Positions 17,376 through 26,182 of a stretch of DNA of 64,000 nucleotides are shown in pieces. Under the pieces are notes generated by a model, which was not told the origin of the DNA, searched no databases, and saw nothing but the letters and a program-made list of their open reading frames with translations. A program made the position numbers and the translations under genes. How positions within the stretch are numbered: position 1 is the first letter of the stretch; every line of letters starts with the position of its first letter. Origin of the DNA: Mesorhizobium sp. STM 4661 (GTDB lineage Bacteria > Pseudomonadota > Alphaproteobacteria > Rhizobiales > Rhizobiaceae). The stretch is taken from positions 62,001 to 126,000 of the forward strand of contig NZ_CAAF010000031.1 of the NCBI RefSeq assembly GCF_000359125.1. The letters are read 5' to 3'.

Positions 17376-18010
17376 GCCAGGCCTTTCCGCATCGCGCCGA
17401 TGACAGTGACGGCCGACGCGGCGCCCGGATCGATGTGCCCGAGCGAGCGCTCGCCGAGCCGCGACGAGCGGCCCTTGACGGCGATCATATCCTTGGTCGC
17501 CTCGGCGCCCCGCTTAGCCGCTTCAAGGGCCGCTTCGAGACTTTCGGCCAGCGTCTTGCCGGCGGCATGCGCGGCGGCCGCCGCTTCAGCCGCCGGCTGC
17601 CAGGCGTCGACCATCGTCTTTTCGCCGATCTCGGCCTTGCCGCGATCCCTGATGCCTTGCGCCATCGCCTGGAACATGGCGACCAAATCCGCGTCCGCCA
17701 GCGTCACCTTGCCCTTGACGGCAACGGCAGCGCGCATGAACGCCGTCGCATAGAGCGGGCCGGACGACGCGCCGACAGCGTTGAGGAACGATTTCGCGGC
17801 GGTGTTGAGTAATGCCGTAGGCTCGATCGCCGAAAGGTCGAGCGCGGCCAGCGCATCGCGCACCGCACCGAAACCGAGGACCATGGCGATGCCGTGGTCG
17901 GCGTCGCCGATGACGCCGTCGAGCTGGCAGAGCCGGTCCTTGTCGGCCTCGATCGCCACCGCGATGGCATCGAACATTGTCTTCAGGCCGGCTGTATCGA
18001 TGGCTGTCAT
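17372..18010 (-). CDS. dhaL: DhaL-type ADP-binding subunit of dihydroxyacetone/tetrulose kinase
   Basis: The 212-residue all-helical protein carries the DhaL nucleotide/Mg signature DGVIGDADHGIAM (~31-43), ASSGPLYATAFM (~83-94) and GRSSRLGERSLGHIDPGA (~180-197). DhaL holds the nucleotide that phosphorylates the ketose bound to DhaK. It follows dhaK by 10 bases. No dhaM or PTS gene is in the window, so the phosphate source (ATP or PTS) is unknown. Position beside eryI suggests the pair may act on erythrulose, since DhaK-family tetrulose kinases (LerK, DerK) feed TPI- and RpiB-type isomerases in Mycobacterium smegmatis. Confidence 0.88.
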   Translation of the reverse strand: MTAIDTAGLKTMFDAIAVAIEADKDRLCQLDGVIGDADHGIAMVLGFGAVRDALAALDLSAIEPTALLNTAAKSFLNAVGASSGPLYATAFMRAAVAVKGKVTLADADLVAMFQAMAQGIRDRGKAEIGEKTMVDAWQPAAEAAAAAHAAGKTLAESLEAALEAAKRGAEATKDMIAVKGRSSRLGERSLGHIDPGAASAVTVIGAMRKGLA

Positions 18011-18020
18011 GGAACTGCTC

Positions 18021-19028
18021 TCAGCCGGCGCGGAACATGGCGCAATCGCAAGGGTGGTCGAGCATGGTCTGCAATTCGCCGTCGAGATGCATCAGCGTCA
18101 CCGAGGCGCCGGCCATCTCCAGCGAGGTGCAGTAATTGCCGACCCAGGTGGCGTGCACCGAGACACCGATGTCGTCGAGTCTCTGCTTGACCCTGCGGTT
18201 CATGATGTAGAGCTCCATCAGCGGTGTCGAGCCGAGCGAGTTGACTAGCACCGCAACCTTGTCGCCGCGCGCCGGCGCCATCTCGTCGAGGATCTTGTCC
18301 AGCATCTCGTCGGTGATCTCGTCGGCCGTTTTCAGCTTTCCGCGCGCAATGCCCGGCTCGCCATGGATGCCCATGCCGATCTCCATCTCGTCCGGGCCGA
18401 TCTCGAAATTCGGCCGGCGGGTCTGCGGCAGCGAGCAGGGCGACAGCGCCACGCCCATGGTGAAGGTGCGGTCGTTGGCTTTTTTGGCGATACGCTCGCA
18501 TTCGTCGAAGGAGAGCATGCGGTCGCAGGCGGCGCCCGCGGCCTTGAAGATGAAGAAATTGCCAGCGACGCCGCGCCTTTTGTGCCGCTGGTCGCGCGGT
18601 GCCGATGCAACGTCGTCTGTGCTCAGCACAGTGCGCACCTCGATGTCGTCCATCGCGGCCATTTCGGCGGCCATGTCGAAATTCATCACGTCGCCGGCAT
18701 AGTTTCCATACATGAACAGCACGCCGGCGCCGCCGCTGACCGCCTTGGCGCATTCGAGGATCGGGTCCGGCGGCGGCGAGGCAAAGACGTTGCCAATTGC
18801 CGCGGCGTCCGCCAGTCCCTTGCCGACAAAGCCGAGAAAGGTCGGCTCATGGCCCGAGCCACCGCCGATGACGAGCCCGACCTTGCCGGGGCGCGGCCCG
18901 TCGCGAGCGATGATCGAGCGCTGGCTGCCGGCAGCGCTTTTAAGGTGGCGGGGATGCGCGGCGAGAATCCCTTCCAGCATCTCGTCGACGGAGCGGTTGC
19001 CGTCGTTGATGATCTTCTTGGTCTGCAC
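18021..19028 (-). CDS. dhaK: DhaK-type ketose-binding subunit of dihydroxyacetone/tetrulose kinase
   Basis: The 335-residue DhaK domain has the GGGSGHEPTFLGFVGKG loop (~57-73) and GMGIHGEPG (~219-227), whose His forms the hemiaminal bond with the substrate carbonyl. I chose the GTG at 19028. A GGGGAGG ribosome-binding site abuts the ATG at 19034 with no spacing but lies six bases from the GTG, and homology starts at that point (QTKKIIND). The reaction is dihydroxyacetone to DHAP, or erythrulose to erythrulose phosphate; the choice is open. It is divergent from nothing close: ribH2 lies 75 bases upstream on the same strand and might read into it. Confidence 0.85.
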   Translation of the reverse strand: MQTKKIINDGNRSVDEMLEGILAAHPRHLKSAAGSQRSIIARDGPRPGKVGLVIGGGSGHEPTFLGFVGKGLADAAAIGNVFASPPPDPILECAKAVSGGAGVLFMYGNYAGDVMNFDMAAEMAAMDDIEVRTVLSTDDVASAPRDQRHKRRGVAGNFFIFKAAGAACDRMLSFDECERIAKKANDRTFTMGVALSPCSLPQTRRPNFEIGPDEMEIGMGIHGEPGIARGKLKTADEITDEMLDKILDEMAPARGDKVAVLVNSLGSTPLMELYIMNRRVKQRLDDIGVSVHATWVGNYCTSLEMAGASVTLMHLDGELQTMLDHPCDCAMFRAG

Positions 19029-19103
19029 CGGCATCCTCCCCAACTCGGCATTTTTGCAAATACTACCGGGTGTTATCGCGATTTCCACCCGGCTGGGAAC
19101 ATT

Positions 19104-19797
<694 letters not shown>

Positions 19798-19809
19798 ATT
19801 GACGGCGTT

Positions 19810-19838
19810 TGTATGGAAGGGCGGGGCTGTTCTGTCAA
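19810..19838 (-). promoter_or_regulatory. Promoter of the riboswitch-ribH2 transcript
   Basis: On the minus strand TTGACA (19838-19833) and CATACA (19815-19810) have a 17-base spacer, placing the start of transcription just before the RFN element. The -35 box includes the stop codon of the upstream oiaK gene. Confidence 0.6.
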
Positions 19839-21169
19839 CCGCCGAGGCCGTCGCGGATGGCTGAGAAATAGCGGTCGGTCCCGACTTGCCCGCCCTTCAG
19901 CGCAACCTCCAGCCCGTCGATCGCTTCGATACGAGAATGCGCGACGCACAGCGGCGAGCCTGGCGAGGCCGGCAGCGGCATTCGCACCGTCAGCGCATCG
20001 ACGCCCATCTGGCCGAGCGCGTGGCTCGACGTATCGCCGCCGGCGATGACCACACGCTTCAGGCTCTGTTCGATCGTAAGCTCGCGCAGCAGCGCACCGA
20101 GGCCACGGCCGAGCTTGTGGCGCGCGCCTTCCTGCCGGTCGATCTCGGCGCCCCGGTCGGCGGTGGGGCCAAGCGCGGTATAGAGGACGACGCTGCGTCC
20201 GGCTTGCAGGCTGGCACGGCCGCTTGCTGCCGCGCGCGCGATCGCCTGTTCGGAAGTCTCGGAGACCAGTTCAACCGGATCGACCTCGATGCTGTCGAAA
20301 CCGTCGCTCAGGGCATGGCGGATCTGTCTTTCGGTGGTCGGCGAGCAACTGCCCGACACCACCGCGATGCGGTCGGCAGCGCCTGGCGGCGCGAAGCCTG
20401 ATCCAGCGCCGACCGTCTCATTCGACGCCCATTCGGCAAGCAGCGCGTATTCGATCCCGGATGAGCCGACGACGAAATAGCCGCCGGCCTTGCGGGCGCG
20501 CCAGATCTCCTTGCCGGCAAGTGCCTGGGTCTCCCGGCTGTCGACATCGACAAGCACGATGGCCGCGCCACCCTCCACCAGGCGATCGAACGCTTGCGAC
20601 CGCGAGGCCGACTGCAGCGTTGCCAGGTCAAACAATCCCGAGGCAAGCCCGGTCTGCCGCGACAGGTGCACCAAAAGGTCGGATTCATCCATCGGCGTCA
20701 TCGGGTGGCGGCTCATCACCGGATGGCGGTCTATGCGGAAATATTTGTCGCGATAGGCCGCGAAGAGATGGCCAAAGGCGGTGTAACGCTTGAGCTGCGG
20801 TGCGCCGACCACCAGCGGCACGCTGTCCTGCTTGAAGACCTCGCGGCCGATCTCGATCGCCCGTCCGATGCTGCCGATCATCGGGCTGGAATCGAAGGTC
20901 GAGCAGACCTTGTAGTGGCAGATCTCGGCGTTGAGCGTCTTCAGCCAGCCGAAGGCGCTCTTGAGATGCGTGTCCATCCATTGCGGCGTCTCGCTGCGGC
21001 TGGTGCCGGCCAGACCAACGGCACGGCAATGCGCGAACCGCGCAAGCTGCGCCTCGTCCGGCTGGCGCATGAACAGCACGGTCGGCACGCCGCCGAGCTC
21101 CAGCGCCTCCATCACATCGGTCGAGCCGGTCAGGTCGTCGCCATAATAGCTGAGCAGCAGGCTTTGCAT
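19835..21169 (-). CDS. oiaK: DUF1537 four-carbon acid sugar kinase family, probable 3-oxo-isoapionate kinase
   Basis: The 444-residue protein has the DUF1537 N-terminal domain (YYGDDLTGSTDV, residues 8-19; YKVCSTFDSSP) and the C-terminal nucleotide-binding domain (VVSGSCSPTTERQI, IAGGDTSSHALGQMGVDAL). The family phosphorylates acid sugars. In the published D-apiose pathways OiaK makes 3-oxo-isoapionate 4-phosphate for a RuBisCO-like protein. Here the RuBisCO-like gene is only 4 bases upstream and the other apiose genes follow within 10 kb, which supports this substrate. Tetronate or threonate kinase is the alternative but would normally be next to PdxA2 or aldolase genes that are absent. Confidence 0.8.
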   Translation of the reverse strand: MQSLLLSYYGDDLTGSTDVMEALELGGVPTVLFMRQPDEAQLARFAHCRAVGLAGTSRSETPQWMDTHLKSAFGWLKTLNAEICHYKVCSTFDSSPMIGSIGRAIEIGREVFKQDSVPLVVGAPQLKRYTAFGHLFAAYRDKYFRIDRHPVMSRHPMTPMDESDLLVHLSRQTGLASGLFDLATLQSASRSQAFDRLVEGGAAIVLVDVDSRETQALAGKEIWRARKAGGYFVVGSSGIEYALLAEWASNETVGAGSGFAPPGAADRIAVVSGSCSPTTERQIRHALSDGFDSIEVDPVELVSETSEQAIARAAASGRASLQAGRSVVLYTALGPTADRGAEIDRQEGARHKLGRGLGALLRELTIEQSLKRVVIAGGDTSSHALGQMGVDALTVRMPLPASPGSPLCVAHSRIEAIDGLEVALKGGQVGTDRYFSAIRDGLGG

Positions 21170-21173
21170 GATT

Positions 21174-22424
21174 TCAGGCCGCCTTGCCATCGCCGAATTT
21201 TTCGATCGAGCGTGCCAGCTCGACATGGCTCTTGGCGAAATCCTCAAGCTGAATGCCATCGACCGCCGCCTGCCAGGCCTGCTGCACGGCGCGCACGCCG
21301 GCCCCCGGCCCGTCAGGATGGCTGACAATGCCGCCGCCGCAGAGATAGAGCAGATCGACCGTCCGGCCGGTCCTCCGGTAGGTTTCCGGCGCCTGTCCGC
21401 CCCATTGGCCGGACCCTGCTACCGGCAGCGCGCAATCATCAGGCGAAAAGATCGGCGTGGTCACCGCCTTGAAGGATTCGACGAAGGACCAGTCGGGCTC
21501 CCAGTATTTCGAGGCGATGCCGTTGATCTGGAACTGGTCGACGCCAAGCAGCCGCCAGAACTGCTGCCAGACCGTGAAGTCCATGCCGAGGCCGGGATGG
21601 CGGGTGAGGATATCCCAGCCATTGCGGTGGGCGTGCAGCACCAGGCTGGAGCGCTTCCTCAGGAACGACATGCCGCCAAAGCCGATCGAGTTGATGTTGA
21701 CCACGGCGCAATTGCCGCCGGCCTTCGCCACCAGATCATGGTTGCGCATCATCTCGTCCGGATCGGCATGCGAAATGCCGAAGGCATACATCACCTTCTT
21801 GCCGGTCTTCTGCTCGTGGTCGAGGATCAGCGGCATGATCGCCTTCACCCGCTCCGACAGCGGCGAATAGGCCGGGCTCATCAACTTCTCGTCGTCCTTG
21901 ATGAAATCAACGCCGGCGGCGATCAACTCGCCCACCATCTCGGCCGTCTCGTGCGGCCTCAGCCCCAGCGCCGGCTTGACGATGGTGCCGATGATCGGAC
22001 GGTCCGAAACACCGGTCAGCCGACGGCTTCCAGTAACACCGAACTGCGGGCCTGGATGGGCGCCGCGATATTGCCGCGGCAGCTTCATGTCGACGATGCG
22101 AATGCCGGACAGACCCCTGATCGAAAAGGTGCCGCTGATGGCGATGGTCATCAGCGCCGACAGGTCGGTGCCGATGGCGTCGAAGGGAAAGGCGATGTCG
22201 ACATCAGCGCGCTTGAACGGTCCGTTGCCGGCCTCGGGAATGGATGGCTGTTCCGCCTCGGGCAGGTGCCGGATTGCAAGCACGCGCGCAGCCACGCGCG
22301 CCTTCAATTCCTCGGTCTCGCCCGGTAGTGCGACGAAGGTGCCGGTCGACTGGTCGCTGGCGATCTTGGCCGCTAATGCCTCGATGCTGCCTGAGGTCTC
22401 GATGCGATAGGTGAGGGTGATCAT
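21174..22424 (-). CDS. oiaX: RuBisCO-like protein, probable 3-oxo-isoapionate-4-phosphate decarboxylase (or transcarboxylase/hydrolase)
   Basis: The 416-residue form IV RuBisCO large-chain homologue retains Lys150 in GTIVKP, the carbamate-site triad Lys176-Asp178-Glu179 in FIKDDE, His264/His266 in LHAHR, Lys306 in SKYWE and the phosphate-loop GGG at 363-365. It is not a CO2-fixing enzyme: there is no small subunit and loop 6 differs. OiaX decarboxylates 3-oxo-isoapionate 4-phosphate to L-erythrulose 1-phosphate, whereas the related OiaT splits it to 3-phosphoglycerate and glycolate. Sequence alone does not separate them; eryH and eryI nearby favour OiaX. It starts at ATG 22424, 57 bases from a TGGTATAAT element. 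An MtnW-type enolase is less likely because the partner gene is a DUF1537 kinase. Confidence 0.75.
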   Translation of the reverse strand: MITLTYRIETSGSIEALAAKIASDQSTGTFVALPGETEELKARVAARVLAIRHLPEAEQPSIPEAGNGPFKRADVDIAFPFDAIGTDLSALMTIAISGTFSIRGLSGIRIVDMKLPRQYRGAHPGPQFGVTGSRRLTGVSDRPIIGTIVKPALGLRPHETAEMVGELIAAGVDFIKDDEKLMSPAYSPLSERVKAIMPLILDHEQKTGKKVMYAFGISHADPDEMMRNHDLVAKAGGNCAVVNINSIGFGGMSFLRKRSSLVLHAHRNGWDILTRHPGLGMDFTVWQQFWRLLGVDQFQINGIASKYWEPDWSFVESFKAVTTPIFSPDDCALPVAGSGQWGGQAPETYRRTGRTVDLLYLCGGGIVSHPDGPGAGVRAVQQAWQAAVDGIQLEDFAKSHVELARSIEKFGDGKAA

Positions 22425-22480
22425 GATCCGCTGTCTCAGGTCGTGAGGAGTTCGAAAAAGGTTCCCTGATCTTCGAAATC

Positions 22481-22493
22481 TGGTATAATGAGT
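22481..22493. promoter_or_regulatory. Shared TGGTATAATNAGT element, copy 1 (oiaX / gntR)
   Basis: TGGTATAATGAGT lies between divergent oiaX (57 bases away) and the GntR regulator. The same 13-base pattern occurs at 30699 and 31656 before the other two apiose units. The core GGTATA is the repeat bound by E. coli NanR, and the regulator here is NanR-like. On the plus strand TGGTATAAT also matches an extended -10 box and could be the regulator's own promoter. Confidence 0.7.
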
Positions 22494-22589
22494 ACATAAG
22501 TATTGCAAGCGATATCCTGCCCGGCGGGCATTCCGGGAATCATGGCGGCAATGCTAAATAGACACCGGTCAAGGGAGTGATTCGCGACG

Positions 22590-23303
22590 ATGAACCGTTC
22601 GGAGCCGATCGTCCGGCGCAAGCTTTCCGACGAAGTCTTTGTCCGGCTGAAGCGCCTGATCACCAGCGGCGAATTGCAGCCGGGCGACGACATGCCGTCC
22701 GAGCGCGAGCTGATGGAGCGTTTCGAAGTCGGCAGGCCGGCGATCCGCGAGGCAATGCAGGCATTGAGCAATATGGGGCTGGTCGCGATCTCGCACGGCG
22801 AGCGCGCCAAGGTGCTGCAACTGACCGCCAAATCGATCATCAGGCAGGTCGACGGCGCGGCCAAGATCATCCTGTCGTCGTCGAAGGACACGCTGGAGCA
22901 TCTCAAGAATGCGCGCATCTTCTTCGAACGCGGCATGGTCAAGGAGGCCGCCGAAAAGGCTACCGCCGAGGATGTGCAGCGGCTCAAGGCAACGGTTGCC
23001 GAGCAGCGCGCCGCGCGCGGCGATTCCGAGGCCTTCATCTCCGCCGACATGAAGTTCCACACCCAGATCGCTGCCATTTCAGGCAACCCGATCTATGTCG
23101 CCGTCAGCGAGGCGATGCTGGGCTGGCTGAAGGAATACCACACCGAAATGCTGATCTGGACCGGCAAGGAAAAGTTCACGCTGACCGAGCACGAAGAGAT
23201 CATCGACCGCATCGAGAAGCGGGATGCCGATGGCGCCGAGAAGGCGATGATCAAGCATCTCGAACGCTCGCGCGCGCTCTATGTCATGAATGCTGACAAG
23301 TGA
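22590..23303 (+). CDS. GntR-family (FadR/FCD, NanR-like) regulator of the apiose genes
   Basis: The 237-residue protein has a winged helix domain (residues ~8-75; DDMPSERELMERFEVGRPAI) and a C-terminal FCD all-helical domain (~100-230) with the metal/ligand-binding His and Asp/Glu pattern (DMKFHTQIAAISGNP, FTLTEHEEIID). Its N terminus most resembles NanR. It is divergent from oiaX with the TGGTATAAT element between them and converges within 10 bases on apnL. It is probably a repressor relieved by an apiose pathway intermediate; the ligand is not determined. Confidence 0.85.
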   Translation: MNRSEPIVRRKLSDEVFVRLKRLITSGELQPGDDMPSERELMERFEVGRPAIREAMQALSNMGLVAISHGERAKVLQLTAKSIIRQVDGAAKIILSSSKDTLEHLKNARIFFERGMVKEAAEKATAEDVQRLKATVAEQRAARGDSEAFISADMKFHTQIAAISGNPIYVAVSEAMLGWLKEYHTEMLIWTGKEKFTLTEHEEIIDRIEKRDADGAEKAMIKHLERSRALYVMNADK

Positions 23304-23313
23304 CCCCGCTGGT

Positions 23314-25149
23314 TTAGCCGATCCGGGCAGTCGCGTAAGGCGATATCATGAGATGGCTCTGGCCAAGCACGGAAACATCAACAGTCACGTCGTCCGCCGT
23401 CAGGTTCGCCAGCCACATCACGGTCTCGCCTGAAGCAGAGCGCCCGGCCAGCGCCGCCACCTTGGTCTCGTCGCTCGTGCGTGTCGCCACATGCGCGAGG
23501 CCGGCCAGTTCGCAAAGCCCCTTGATGGCCCCAAAGATCGGCCGGTTTTTGCCCTCCGCGACGGGTTCGCCCGACGCCGCCAGAACGCCGAACGGCCCGG
23601 TGAAGGCGGACAGCGTGAGCTGTTCCAGTCCGGCCGGCGCCACGCGCGCGGCGTAGCCGATCATCCAAGCCGCCGCGAACCGGCCGGCATGGCGCGGATC
23701 GCGGTCGGCCATGGCGATGCGCTGTCCGCCGGGGTTGTCCTTGGTCGCGCCGCCATAGGGGTTTTGACGCATGGCGATCGTTGACGGGCCAATGCGGTAC
23801 GGTTTTGTCCCGAAGATAGACCGAGCCGATTTCGTGATGAAGGGCAGCGCTTCCAGAGATTGCATGACGCTGAGATCGTCGGCGGCATGCACGATCGGGC
23901 AGGTGCAGTGGGTGACGAAATCGAGCTGGCCGGCCGGGACGCGCTTGCGGTTCAACTCGGTGAAATAGCTGAACATGCCGCCGCCGAGACGGGTATCGGG
24001 GAAGGCGCGCCGCGCCGCGGCATAGACGTCTTCGAGCGGCGGACACTCGGGCCATTGACTGCCCGGCGGCGTCGACTGCCGGTCGACGGAAGGCGAGACG
24101 GCGATGGCCGAAAGCTTCAGCCTGGCCCTGCGCACCATGCCGGCGACATCGGAGAGCTCGGCATCGAGATCGCCTGTGCAGGCAACGACGCATTCGAGCG
24201 TTGTCCCGGCCGGGTAGGCGGCGGCAAGCCGCGCAAAGGACCGCAAAGCATCGAGCCCGTGGCCGCGCGTCGGATCATAGTGGAGGATCAACTGCTGCGG
24301 GCCGAGTTCGGCCAGCGTCGGCAGGTTGGCAAGCGCAGTCTCGACCTCGTCGGGATAGATGACCACGCCGATATCCGGCAACCTCGCGCCGGCCTCGCCG
24401 AGTTCGACACGGACCGGCGGGGCAGCCGCCGAGGCGGGCACGGCGCTATCGCCGGTGATGCGCAGGCTGACCGTCTGCCTGTTGGGTCGTCCGGCAGGCA
24501 TCCTATAAGGCCATGGCAGCGCCAGCGGCCGCACATAGGTCTTGTAGGACGCGTCCGACCAGTTGCGCTGGTCCTCCATCTCGAAAGTGTCGCCTTCCAT
24601 CCGGCATTCTGCGGTGACGCCGGGCCGGACGTCGTGAGTGATGGCGCGCAAATCCCTAAAAGGCTGCCAGGGGTCGATCAGTTCGGGAAGTTTTGTCGCC
24701 ACCACGCTGCCGTCGGTATGCTCGACCGTGACCGGGCTGCCAGCCAGGCCGGCGATCGGATGCAGGATGCAGAAGCCGCAGCGGTTGGTCTCGAAATCGC
24801 TTTCGGGCAGGGCGCTGACGTCGAAAACCAGCGTGCCGTCGGCGGAGCCTTTGATGATGGCGCGAAAGCCGAGCCGGCTCCCGTCCGGCCCTATGCAGCT
24901 CGCAGAGTAGCTGACGGAAAAGGCATCGGCGTCCTGGTCGATGACAAGGTCGGTCAGTTCAGGCTCGTAGGTGCCCCAGTCGCGGTCGCGCACGATATAG
25001 GCGATGGCACGCAGCACTTCGATGCCGCCATGGCGGATGCTGCGCAGATTGCCGTTGACGAAATCGGCGCTGAGCGCACCGGCCCTCAGCCTGACCGGCT
25101 CGGCTTCGACGGCGCGCGTGCCATAGAGGAAAAAGCCATCGGCCGTCAT
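23314..25149 (-). CDS. apnL: Probable D-apionolactonase
   Basis: The 611-residue protein has no obvious signal peptide or classical lactonase motif. It matches in length and context the D-apionate lactonase (ApnL) found next to apiose dehydrogenase and RuBisCO-like genes in published D-apiose loci. That enzyme opens D-apionolactone to D-apionate. The N-terminal third looks like a beta-rich domain and the centre like a TIM-barrel, but this is impression rather than a scored match. It overlaps the upstream dehydrogenase gene by 4 bases (ATGA), as expected for consecutive pathway steps. The call leans on gene neighbourhood. Confidence 0.7.
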   Translation of the reverse strand: MTADGFFLYGTRAVEAEPVRLRAGALSADFVNGNLRSIRHGGIEVLRAIAYIVRDRDWGTYEPELTDLVIDQDADAFSVSYSASCIGPDGSRLGFRAIIKGSADGTLVFDVSALPESDFETNRCGFCILHPIAGLAGSPVTVEHTDGSVVATKLPELIDPWQPFRDLRAITHDVRPGVTAECRMEGDTFEMEDQRNWSDASYKTYVRPLALPWPYRMPAGRPNRQTVSLRITGDSAVPASAAAPPVRVELGEAGARLPDIGVVIYPDEVETALANLPTLAELGPQQLILHYDPTRGHGLDALRSFARLAAAYPAGTTLECVVACTGDLDAELSDVAGMVRRARLKLSAIAVSPSVDRQSTPPGSQWPECPPLEDVYAAARRAFPDTRLGGGMFSYFTELNRKRVPAGQLDFVTHCTCPIVHAADDLSVMQSLEALPFITKSARSIFGTKPYRIGPSTIAMRQNPYGGATKDNPGGQRIAMADRDPRHAGRFAAAWMIGYAARVAPAGLEQLTLSAFTGPFGVLAASGEPVAEGKNRPIFGAIKGLCELAGLAHVATRTSDETKVAALAGRSASGETVMWLANLTADDVTVDVSVLGQSHLMISPYATARIG

Positions 25150-26180
25150 CTCAGCAAGCTCTCGAGTTGCATCGGTTCGCGGCTCTCAGCACCGGCATAA
25201 GCGGCCTCGACCAGCGCGAATGTCCTGAGATTGTCGGCGCCCGAGGTTGCGGGCTCGATCCCCTTCGCCAGGCAGTCGACCCAGTGCTGTTGAATGGCGA
25301 CGACACTTTCCTGGATGTTGTGCCAGGGACGCGAGGCCCAGGGCAGCAATGGCGGCGAGACGTTGCGGACCGTCGTGCCGCTCTTACCGGTGACGGTGAG
25401 CTGATAGTCCTGCGCCAGCCGGATCGTGCCCTCGCTGCCGTCGATCTCGATCAGCGTTTGTGGAAACGGCTCGGTGGCGAGCCTGGTCGCGTAGCTGCAG
25501 TCGACCACCGAGGTCGCGCCGCCCACATGGTCCATCAGCATGGTGGCGACATCCTCGCCGGCAATGGCGGGATTGATGCGCGCTGTTCGTGTGGTGATGA
25601 CAGAGACGTCGCCCAGAAGGAAGCGGGCAATGTCGAGGATGTGGATGCCGAGATCCTCGACGATGAAGCGCTTGCCCGTCGCGAGATAAGGCTGGCCGGA
25701 AAACACATCGTAAGCCGAGCGGAAGGAGATACGGCCGAAGAAGGGCGTGCCGATCTCGCCGCTGTCGATTACGGCGCGCACCGCCTGGATCGGCGACTGC
25801 CAGCGAAAATTCTCATGCACCATCAGCGGCACGCCGGCCTCAGCGCATGCCTTCACCATCGCCTTGGCGTCGGCGAGCGTCGGCGCGAATGGCTTTTGGC
25901 AGATCACCGGCACGCGGTGCTTGGCGGCCATCTCGACCAGCGGCCGGTGGCTGGGCGCCGTGGTGGCGATGTCGACGAAGTCGAGCCTCTCGCCAGCGAA
26001 CATTTCCGCAGCATCGGCGTATCGCTTCGCTATGCCGAACTGGTCGCCGACAATCCTGAGCCGCTCCGGGTCGCGGTCGCAGATGGCGACGATCGCAGCG
26101 CCTTTGACATCGCGCCAGCCATGCATCTGGTTGACGGCAAAGAAGCCGCAGCCGATCAGCGCTCCCCGCAATTCCGCCAT
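25146..26180 (-). CDS. apsD: Gfo/Idh/MocA-family oxidoreductase, probable D-apiose dehydrogenase
   Basis: The 344-residue NAD(P)-dependent protein has a Rossmann N terminus (RGALIGCGFFAVNQMHGW), the EKP-equivalent stretch VICQKPFAPTLADAK (~93-107) with the catalytic Lys, and the Gfo/Idh/MocA C-terminal sheet domain with DLGIHILDIARF. ApsD oxidises D-apiose to D-apionolactone in the published pathway. The ATG at 26180 is preferred to an in-frame TTG two codons upstream. It overlaps apnL by 4 bases and begins 3 bases from the permease stop, so it belongs to the transporter operon, which supports sugar oxidation right after uptake. Confidence 0.78.
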   Translation of the reverse strand: MAELRGALIGCGFFAVNQMHGWRDVKGAAIVAICDRDPERLRIVGDQFGIAKRYADAAEMFAGERLDFVDIATTAPSHRPLVEMAAKHRVPVICQKPFAPTLADAKAMVKACAEAGVPLMVHENFRWQSPIQAVRAVIDSGEIGTPFFGRISFRSAYDVFSGQPYLATGKRFIVEDLGIHILDIARFLLGDVSVITTRTARINPAIAGEDVATMLMDHVGGATSVVDCSYATRLATEPFPQTLIEIDGSEGTIRLAQDYQLTVTGKSGTTVRNVSPPLLPWASRPWHNIQESVVAIQQHWVDCLAKGIEPATSGADNLRTFALVEAAYAGAESREPMQLESLLR

Positions 26181-26182
26181 GC

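Noticed and set aside
21174..22424. RuBisCO-like gene as a CO2-fixing RuBisCO or as MtnW of methionine salvage (mtnK/mtnA are about 10 kb away)
   Set aside because: No small subunit or Calvin genes beyond the aldolase, and the gene is fused in operon with a DUF1537 kinase inside an apiose gene set. The mtn genes form a separate unit with their own operator.
23860..25200. 446-codon plus-strand open frame opposite apnL
   Set aside because: Low-complexity shadow of the apnL codons, with no recognisable domains and no ribosome-binding site.
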